From assembly GCA_964624585.1 (NCBI GenBank), contig CAZUXE010000006.1, positions 1 to 64,000 on the forward strand: a stretch of 64,000 nucleotides of DNA. The letters run 5' to 3'. This document shows, piece after piece, positions 58,142 to 64,000 of the stretch. A program made the translations under genes and the position numbers. This stretch comes from CAZUXE01 sp964624585. Its GTDB lineage: Bacteria; Hydrothermota; Tepidihabitantia; B3-TA06. Each line of letters begins with the position of its first letter. The first letter of the stretch is position 1. The notes under the pieces were generated by a model that worked only from the letters and a program-made list of their open reading frames with translations, was not told the DNA's origin and ran no database searches.

Positions 58142-59131
58142 TTAATTATCATGAACACCCAGATATTCCTTAGCCTCGGCAATCACTCTTCGCTTGACTT
58201 CGGCAAAACTTCCTTTAACCCGCGCTCCGGCGGCATTCTCATGACCACCGCCTCCGAATTTCGCAGCCAGTTGATTTACATCTGTTCCCTTGACTGAACG
58301 AAAACTCATTCGTATTTCATTTATTTCGGAATATTCCCTAAAGAAAATAGCTATTTTTACCCCTGGAATGGAAACAGGATATCGAATATAGCTGTCAGAA
58401 TCGTGCTGACTATGATTAAGTCCAACCTTCGCAAGCATCTTTTCGGTAAGTTCTATAATGGCAATGCCGTGTATTATCTTTAATGTGGCAAGCACGGCTC
58501 CCAAAAGCGTTAGGTTTTTTTCGTCTCTTGCGGTCATCCTCAAGGCAATATCCGACGCGCCAACCCCTAGCTCTACCACCTCGGCACATACCTGAAAAGC
58601 CTCCACCGTAGTGTTAGGATACGAAAAGCCGCCGGTTTCGGTATAAAGACCGGCAAATACCATTTCCCCTTCATGAACAGTTATTGGAACATGCGCTGTT
58701 TTCAAAAGTTCGTAAACCATTAAACATGCAGCAGTTCGTTCACTCTGCACCCAATTAAACCTACCGAACTTCGTGTTAGAAGGATGATGATCAACATTTA
58801 TTATCTTGATATCAGGTAAATTAAAACCAAGCCTTGGAGGATCTGTTGTATCTACAGTCAATATAGCATCAGGCATCCAAGTAGGAAGTTCATGCGCAAT
58901 TTTATCAACCCCCTTGAGGAATGAAAACTTATCTGCATATTTATTAAAGAGAAGAAGGGCGTATTCTTTTCCTAAATGTTCAAGCAAGCGCCCGGCCAGA
59001 AGAACGGAAGATATAGCGTCACCATCAGGATCAATATGTCCCAAAACCCACAACTTACGAACCTTTTTAATTTCCTTCAGAATGGCCTTACTGTTCATCA
59101 TCAACTCACTTTCAAGTTCTGCTGAGTTCAT
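58142..59131 (-). CDS. nrnA: DHH/DHHA1 phosphoesterase (NrnA-like nanoRNase/pAp phosphatase)
   Basis: A 329-aa Mn-dependent phosphoesterase: GHIDPDGDAISS (DHH domain motif I), ILTVDTTDPPRLGF (motif II), NVDHHPSNTKFG (DHH) and C-terminal DHHA1 with AAKFGGGGHENAAGARV. It degrades short RNA or pAp. The usual neighbour of rbfA and truB. No ribosome binding site precedes either ATG 59131 or the TTG two codons earlier (59137); TTGCTT-N16-TACAAG followed by 6 nt places the TTG in a leaderless position, but the -35 box is weak. Confidence 0.92.
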   Translation of the reverse strand: MNSAELESELMMNSKAILKEIKKVRKLWVLGHIDPDGDAISSVLLAGRLLEHLGKEYALLLFNKYADKFSFLKGVDKIAHELPTWMPDAILTVDTTDPPRLGFNLPDIKIINVDHHPSNTKFGRFNWVQSERTAACLMVYELLKTAHVPITVHEGEMVFAGLYTETGGFSYPNTTVEAFQVCAEVVELGVGASDIALRMTARDEKNLTLLGAVLATLKIIHGIAIIELTEKMLAKVGLNHSQHDSDSYIRYPVSIPGVKIAIFFREYSEINEIRMSFRSVKGTDVNQLAAKFGGGGHENAAGARVKGSFAEVKRRVIAEAKEYLGVHDN

Positions 59132-59250
59132 ATACAATCAAGTCTTGTATACAAAACACCTTATGAAGCAACGCGACACAGAATAGGTTTGACTCTTTTA
59201 GAAAATACCTTCGTCACAAAACTACTTTCTGACAACAAAAGAGCCTTTGT

Positions 59251-59610
59251 TTAATCTTCGCTATCAAGACTTTGATTTTCCTGATTATGCAGTTGTCTTA
59301 TTTTTTCATCTATCAACACAGACTCATCCCACTTGAAAATCAAGTCCGGCATATATTTTAACACAATACGTTTACTTAGCAGTTTCCTTATTTTCCACTT
59401 CTCTTCTTTAAGAATCAAAGCCGCCTCATTGTGAGGAAGGTTTTGTTCTATAGTGGAAAAATACAGGTCGGCTTTTTTTAAATCTTTAGTCATTACACAG
59501 TCGGTAATAGTAATCCACTGCATTTCCGAACGTGTAAAGTCTTGCAATAAAATTGACGCAACATTCTGCCTTACAAGAACAGCTACTCGACGTACCCGCT
59601 CAGCAGACAT
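59251..59610 (-). CDS. rbfA: Ribosome-binding factor A
   Basis: A 119-aa KH-like factor that matures the 30S subunit. Signatures: RVRRVAVLVRQNVASIL at the N-terminus, ITITDCVMTKDLKKADLYFS in the middle and the end of the fold at YMPDLIFKWDESV. Slightly acidic tail. AAAGGGG lies before the ATG. Usual place after infB. Confidence 0.94.
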   Translation of the reverse strand: MSAERVRRVAVLVRQNVASILLQDFTRSEMQWITITDCVMTKDLKKADLYFSTIEQNLPHNEAALILKEEKWKIRKLLSKRIVLKYMPDLIFKWDESVLIDEKIRQLHNQENQSLDSED

Positions 59611-59769
59611 TAAATCATCCCCTTTGTGCCGGAAAATGAACTACTAGATAAACCGCTACACCTTAGCCTGGCTCTTGTTGAAGAACAGACCAGGTGTCGA
59701 TTCCCAATCTTTCTATGTTCGCCTGTGAAAATTCGTAGAAAGCGCGTGAAAAATTTCAACTTCAAGAAC

Positions 59770-61935
59770 CTATTGCGCCCTTTCGCGCTTAACTATGGTA
59801 AAGAACTCCATAGTATCGCCTTCCTGAAGTTCATCAAAATCGGCTATTCTCAACCCGCATTCGTAACCGGCTTCCACTTCTTTTACGTGTTTGTCAAATC
59901 GTTGCAAAGATGCAATTCGCGATTCAACAAGCTGCTCATTTCCTCTGAACACTCTAATGCTGGCATCTCTAGTAACCTTTCCTTCAGTTATGTAGGAACC
60001 TGCAATAGTACCGACTTTTGAGACCTTGAATACCTGACGTATTTCACCTCTGCCCAAGATAAGTTCTTCTTCCTCAGGATCAAGCATACCTAGCATGGCT
60101 GCCCGCACATCGTCTATGACGTCGTAGATAACCTCATAGGTTCTAATTTCAAGCCCCTCGCGCCTGGCCTTGTTGCGCGCATCAGCGTGGGCCGCGACAT
60201 GGAAGCCTACTATTACAGCTCCTGAAGCTTCGGCAAGATTTACATCGGTAACACTAATTGCCCCAACTCCTGAATGAATAACTTTAACCTTTACTTCATC
60301 TAAAGTCAATTCTTCAAGAGAAGACGTAAGGGCTTCAACAGAACCAAACACATCGCCTTTTAGAACAATCTTCAATTCTTTTATTGCGCCTGACTGTATC
60401 TGCTGCTGAATGGCTTCAAGGGATAACTTGGAAGATGAAGCAAGAGTTCGTTCACGACGCATCAACTTACGACGTCTGGCTAATTCCCTGGCGCTTGTCT
60501 CGCTTTCTACAATTTCAAATGTTTCCCCCGGTTCAACTATTCCTCCAACACCAAGAACCTGCACCGGCGTCCCAGGGGTAGCTTCTGCTAGACGTTTACC
60601 TATCTCATTTGTCATCTCGCGAACTCGCCCGCTCCAGTCGCCGCAGATGTAAGGATCACCCTTATGCAGTGTTCCCTTTTCGACAATAATAGTGGTTATG
60701 GTGCCTTTTGTTTTGTCAAGTTTCGACTCAACCACAATTCCTTTGGCCCTTCCTTCATAAGGAGCCTCAAGATGAAGCTCCATGGAAGTAATATGTATGG
60801 CGTCAAGCAAGTCGTCAACCCCATCACCTTTGACACCTGATACAGGAATTGCAATAACATCACCGCCAAAGTCTTCCACAACAATACTATGCTGCGTGAG
60901 CTGTGTTTTAACATTGTCTGGATTAGCGGTCGCCAAGTCAGACTTGGTTATGGCCACAATTATTGGCAAACCGGCGGCCTTTGCATGATCGATAGCTTCT
61001 ATTGTTTGAGGTTTTATGCCGTCATCTGCTGCAACAACCAGTACAGCAATATCAGCAACAGAAGCCCCTCTTGCCCTCATAGCGGTAAAGGCTTCATGAC
61101 CAGGGGTATCTAAAAAGACAATTTTGAAATCTTTGATCTCGGCAGTGTAGGCGCCTATCCTTTGGGTAATTTTTCCAGCCTCCCCTGCAGCAACCCTTGA
61201 TTTTCTAATATAGTCAAGCAAGGTAGTTTTCCCATGGTCAACGTGCCCTAAAACCACTGCTACCGGCGGACGTGGATGTTTTTCAAAATTTTCATCTTCA
61301 GCCTCTTCAACCACCAAAGCCGGTTCTTCCTCAACCGTAAGCGTAACCCCAAACTCTTCAGCAAGAATTGAGATAGTGTCCATATCAAGCCTTTGGTTGA
61401 TAGTAACAAAAACTCCCATTTCCACACACCGCTTAATAATCTCAGCCGGAGGCACCTCGAATTCGTGAGCCAACTCGGAAACACTCATAAATGCAGATAC
61501 TACAGCCTGCTTTGCCGCTTTTGGCCTTGGTTTATGCTGTTGATGTTCAAGATAGGACGTCTCTTCCTTCTTCCTTTGCAGCGCCCTGCGGGTTTTTCTT
61601 GAAGGCTTGGCATAGCTTTTCTTTTTCTTAGGCCGTTTATGATCCATTTTAGCAAGGGTTTTCTTTACAGCCTTCTGAATTGCTTCCTCATCGCGTTTCT
61701 TGGGTTTTCTGCGCGGAGACCTTGGTTTAGGGGCCGATGTTTTTTTCATCGATTGTTTAATTTTTTGCTTCTCATCACCCAATTTTGTCTTGACGGCATC
61801 AAACTCTTCCTGTGAGATATACGATGTATAGCCACGCTCCTTAAAGCCTAACTCCTTCATCATTCTGGCAAGCGCTTCACTAGACAAGCGCAATCGTTCT
61901 GCCGCCTCGAATAGTTTATATCGGCGAGACTTCAC
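59770..61935 (-). CDS. infB: Translation initiation factor IF-2
   Basis: A 721-aa GTPase placing initiator tRNA on the 30S subunit. N-terminal IF2_N helix-rich parts (YKLFEAAERLRLSSEALARMM) and Lys/Arg-rich linker, second IF2_N (VPPAEIIKRCVEMGVFV), then the G domain: GHVDHGKTTLL (G1), DTPGHEAF (G3), TKSD (G4), and domains II-IV. GTG start with AGGAGG, overlapping the nusA stop by 1 nt (TAGTG). Of normal length. Confidence 0.97.
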   Translation of the reverse strand: MKSRRYKLFEAAERLRLSSEALARMMKELGFKERGYTSYISQEEFDAVKTKLGDEKQKIKQSMKKTSAPKPRSPRRKPKKRDEEAIQKAVKKTLAKMDHKRPKKKKSYAKPSRKTRRALQRKKEETSYLEHQQHKPRPKAAKQAVVSAFMSVSELAHEFEVPPAEIIKRCVEMGVFVTINQRLDMDTISILAEEFGVTLTVEEEPALVVEEAEDENFEKHPRPPVAVVLGHVDHGKTTLLDYIRKSRVAAGEAGKITQRIGAYTAEIKDFKIVFLDTPGHEAFTAMRARGASVADIAVLVVAADDGIKPQTIEAIDHAKAAGLPIIVAITKSDLATANPDNVKTQLTQHSIVVEDFGGDVIAIPVSGVKGDGVDDLLDAIHITSMELHLEAPYEGRAKGIVVESKLDKTKGTITTIIVEKGTLHKGDPYICGDWSGRVREMTNEIGKRLAEATPGTPVQVLGVGGIVEPGETFEIVESETSARELARRRKLMRRERTLASSSKLSLEAIQQQIQSGAIKELKIVLKGDVFGSVEALTSSLEELTLDEVKVKVIHSGVGAISVTDVNLAEASGAVIVGFHVAAHADARNKARREGLEIRTYEVIYDVIDDVRAAMLGMLDPEEEELILGRGEIRQVFKVSKVGTIAGSYITEGKVTRDASIRVFRGNEQLVESRIASLQRFDKHVKEVEAGYECGLRIADFDELQEGDTMEFFTIVKRERAQ

Positions 61936-63563
61936 TATACATCCTCCTGGGTTTTTTCAACCTTCGGTTCAGCGGTGTTTGCTTCATCTTCGACGGCAAC
62001 ACTATCAGCAGCAGCACCATTACCGGCAGCTTCATTGCTAACAGCATCTTCTTGGACAACATCCTCTTTGACAGCTTCCTCTCCAGCTGTAATGTCTAGC
62101 TTAGACTTTGCTGATTGCACTTCATCCTTAGTATCAGTATTAGTATCTGTAACGGATGTTTCCTGCCCATCTTCTTTTTCCAGGAGTTTTTTGCTCGAAT
62201 CTTCAGTCGTATCCTGACCTGGATTTGCGTTTTGTTCGCTATCCTCTTTTTGCTTCTCCTCATCCACCTCGCGCGCACGCATCTCTTTCAACTTTTTATG
62301 TTCAAAGAGTTTTTTCTCAAGTTCAAGACGCTCAAGGGCTTCCCGAATCATTGTTTTGGTTTGTTCAACCCTGCTCGCGTCCCAGTCAAGAATCTTTGCA
62401 ACCTCAGTCGTTGACTGCTCAAACAAAGAGATTACCGTGGTAAAGCCCGCCTCTACCAAGGATTTACGCATAGATTCATCAAGAAAATCAAGTGATTCCA
62501 TCATTATTCGAGCCATACGCTGACTAAACAGACGGTTACGGTAATCGGAATCCTTAAGAATATCCAATTTTGCCGTCGTTATAAGTGAGGCCAACCATAC
62601 ATTTTGCCCCTTGCGTCCAATAGCCTTTGAAAACTCATCATCAGGGACTACTACTGTAAAAGAATCTTGCTCTTTTATTACCTCATTTACCTTGGCGGGA
62701 CTCATTGCCCTTGAGATAAATATTTTTTCATCAGAATGCCATTGTATAACGTCTATTTTTTCGCCGGAAAGCTCTTTTGTTACGTTTTGAATACGTACTT
62801 TACGGTAACCTACACAGGCTCCAATAGGATCTATTTTATCGTCATGACTGGTTACGGCTACTTTTGAACGCACGCCTGGAATTCTAGCAACCGCCTTAAT
62901 TTCAACAATGTTCTGCTGAATTTCAGGAACCTCCATAGTTAAAAGCCTTCGCAGAAATTCAGGATGCGTTCTTGAAAGATAAACCCTGGGACCTATGGGG
63001 GTACGGTCAACCCTTAGTACAAAAAACTTGAATGGAGCGCCTATTTGATGATGATCTGTTTTTAGTTGATCCCTAAGGGGCAATATTCCATAAATTGGTC
63101 CCAGATTGACCAAAATCTCTTCCTTCTCAATTTTGTGAATAGTTCCCGATATAACCTCACCCTTCTTTTTGATGAACTCGTTAAACAGCTTACTCCTCTC
63201 GGCTTCCCTTAACCTGTGAGTCAATTCGTCAACCGTGCGTTGAATTGCAACCCGCCCCACTTCCTTAAGCGGTATTTCTATTTTAAGCTCATCGCCTTCT
63301 TTAGCGTCGGGATTAAGCTTGAGTGCATCCTCAAGCGAAATTTCCAGACCAACATTCTCAACCCGTTTCACCACGGTTTGAATTATTGCAACATCAATTT
63401 TACCGCTTTCGGCATCCACATTCACTTCGTGGCGCACATCACGACCGAAACGCCTTTTTAGACCGGCAATTATGCTCTGTTCCAAAGTGTCATAAACGTA
63501 TCCTATTTCTACGTTTCTAATACGGGCAAGTTGGGTTACCAGTCTGTTGATTTCTGTTTCCAT
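61935..63563 (-). CDS. nusA: Transcription elongation/termination factor NusA
   Basis: A 542-aa factor: N-terminal RNA-polymerase-binding domain (METEINRLVTQLARIRNVEIG), S1 domain (GEVISGTIHKIEKEEILVNLG), two KH domains (GVRSKVAVTSHDDKIDPIGACVG, then VPDDEFSKAIGRKGQNVWLA), a helical repeat domain and a roughly 110-residue acidic low-complexity tail (Glu/Asp/Ala-rich) that ends in TQEDV. Start ATG 63561-63563 is inside the usual position after rimP; an earlier frame start is unlikely. Confidence 0.95.
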   Translation of the reverse strand: METEINRLVTQLARIRNVEIGYVYDTLEQSIIAGLKRRFGRDVRHEVNVDAESGKIDVAIIQTVVKRVENVGLEISLEDALKLNPDAKEGDELKIEIPLKEVGRVAIQRTVDELTHRLREAERSKLFNEFIKKKGEVISGTIHKIEKEEILVNLGPIYGILPLRDQLKTDHHQIGAPFKFFVLRVDRTPIGPRVYLSRTHPEFLRRLLTMEVPEIQQNIVEIKAVARIPGVRSKVAVTSHDDKIDPIGACVGYRKVRIQNVTKELSGEKIDVIQWHSDEKIFISRAMSPAKVNEVIKEQDSFTVVVPDDEFSKAIGRKGQNVWLASLITTAKLDILKDSDYRNRLFSQRMARIMMESLDFLDESMRKSLVEAGFTTVISLFEQSTTEVAKILDWDASRVEQTKTMIREALERLELEKKLFEHKKLKEMRAREVDEEKQKEDSEQNANPGQDTTEDSSKKLLEKEDGQETSVTDTNTDTKDEVQSAKSKLDITAGEEAVKEDVVQEDAVSNEAAGNGAAADSVAVEDEANTAEPKVEKTQEDV

Positions 63564-63565
63564 TG

Positions 63566-64000
63566 TTATTTTTTTCTCCTTTTGAAGAGTTCCTCGGTAG
63601 TTCTTTTTACCTGAGCCGAAAGGACCTCGTTGTACTTCAGGCAACGGCTCTCACCTGTTTGTTCATCAATCACAAAGTCTTCAGAAGACGCCTCCCTGAG
63701 ACGTCCTTCAATTACGCCATCAGTAACCTTAACCCTAATCCGTTCACCCACGGCCTTACGAAAATGTTCAGGAAGATAAAGTTCTCTTTCAATACCTGGT
63801 GTCGATACCTCAAGACTTAAATCTCGGTATTTTTCACTAATTGCGGCAAAATTGAGAATCAAAGCACGGCTAATTTTCTCACAATCACCTACAGTAGCCC
63901 CACCTTGTTTTTCTATAAAAATCTTTAATTTGTTTGCATTCAAGGAAGCGTGATACAAATTGCAAGCGTGTTCCTTTACTACATCCAATATCAAATCCTT
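63566..64000 (-). CDS. rimP: Ribosome maturation factor RimP (N-terminus cut by window edge)
   Basis: The visible ~145 codons hold the RimP core: KLKIFIEKQGGATVGDCEKISRAL, LSLEVSTPGIERELY and GERIRVKV. Needed for 30S assembly; usual first gene of rimP-nusA-infB. A TTG at 63992-63994 could start it, but the frame stays open to the edge (AAGGAT before it), and family members have some residues more, so the true start probably lies outside. Confidence 0.9.
   Translation of the reverse strand, partial: KDLILDVVKEHACNLYHASLNANKLKIFIEKQGGATVGDCEKISRALILNFAAISEKYRDLSLEVSTPGIERELYLPEHFRKAVGERIRVKVTDGVIEGRLREASSEDFVIDEQTGESRCLKYNEVLSAQVKRTTEELFKRRKK

Overview
The window is a 64 kb piece (about 42% G+C by eye) of a Gram-negative (diderm) bacterial chromosome, drawn from a scaffold with one 100-N assembly gap (48102-48201). 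Diderm markers are a patatin-Omp85 type protein, a porin, a PorV/OmpA-like barrel, several lipoproteins and an MBOAT/SGNH pair. Energy metabolism looks sodium-based and anaerobic to microaerophilic: an NqrBCDEF operon, a K+-dependent membrane pyrophosphatase with a TmPPase-like gate Glu, a sodium:solute symporter, a flavodiiron protein and rubredoxin. I cannot name the species. An uncultivated FCB-like or candidate-phylum lineage (for example WOR-3-like) is a guess. There is no rRNA, CRISPR array, recognisable insertion sequence or phage; the only tRNA is tRNA-Val(CAC).

Layout: 1-8.4 kb, minus-strand group rpsO-pnp-M16 peptidase-aminotransferase-GT4 glycosyltransferase-polysaccharide deacetylase, ending in a GH26-like lipoprotein that looks truncated. 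8.5-22.4 kb, a repeat-rich 528-aa protein, lipoproteins, a Roadblock/LC7 protein, tRNA-Val, a CreD-like protein, a phasin-like protein, an MBOAT-SGNH acylation pair, a CPBP protease with an in-frame insert and a patatin/Omp85 protein. 22.8-26.2 kb, two tandem histidine phosphatases, an RRM protein and a secreted protein. 26.6-32.4 kb, pyrophosphatase, symporter with a tiny partner ORF and lipoamide dehydrogenase. 32.7-39 kb, a porin-PEGA-TPR-DUF4388 operon and an OmpA-type protein. 40-48.6 kb, a redox island: rubredoxin, NqrBCDEF, flavodiiron protein, free-methionine-sulfoxide reductase and an AhpD-like protein. 48.8-64 kb, lepB, NlpC/P60, a TlpA-like protein and the housekeeping run rimP-nusA-infB-rbfA-nrnA-truB-ribF plus an MFS transporter and a DUF1573 protein.

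Three genome-wide patterns stand out. (1) Promoters are very regular: 22 candidates read TTGAC(A/T) or a close variant, a spacer of exactly 16 bp, then a TATAAT-like box. In four of them the ATG lies exactly 6 nt after the -10 box, with no ribosome binding site, which predicts leaderless mRNAs; lepB has a similar arrangement. (2) A GTTACGGG-based minisatellite lies in non-coding DNA and inside at least three genes, in both orientations: as GVTG repeats inside truB just before its catalytic motif, and as PVTx repeats in a 528-aa protein and in a long extension of the methionine-sulfoxide reductase. The assembly gap falls in the last of these. Coding arrays use 12-nt units; the intergenic one uses 9- and 10-nt units. 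(3) Two genes whose family N-termini are open in frame have no ATG, GTG or TTG and instead have GGAGG followed by ATT or ATC.
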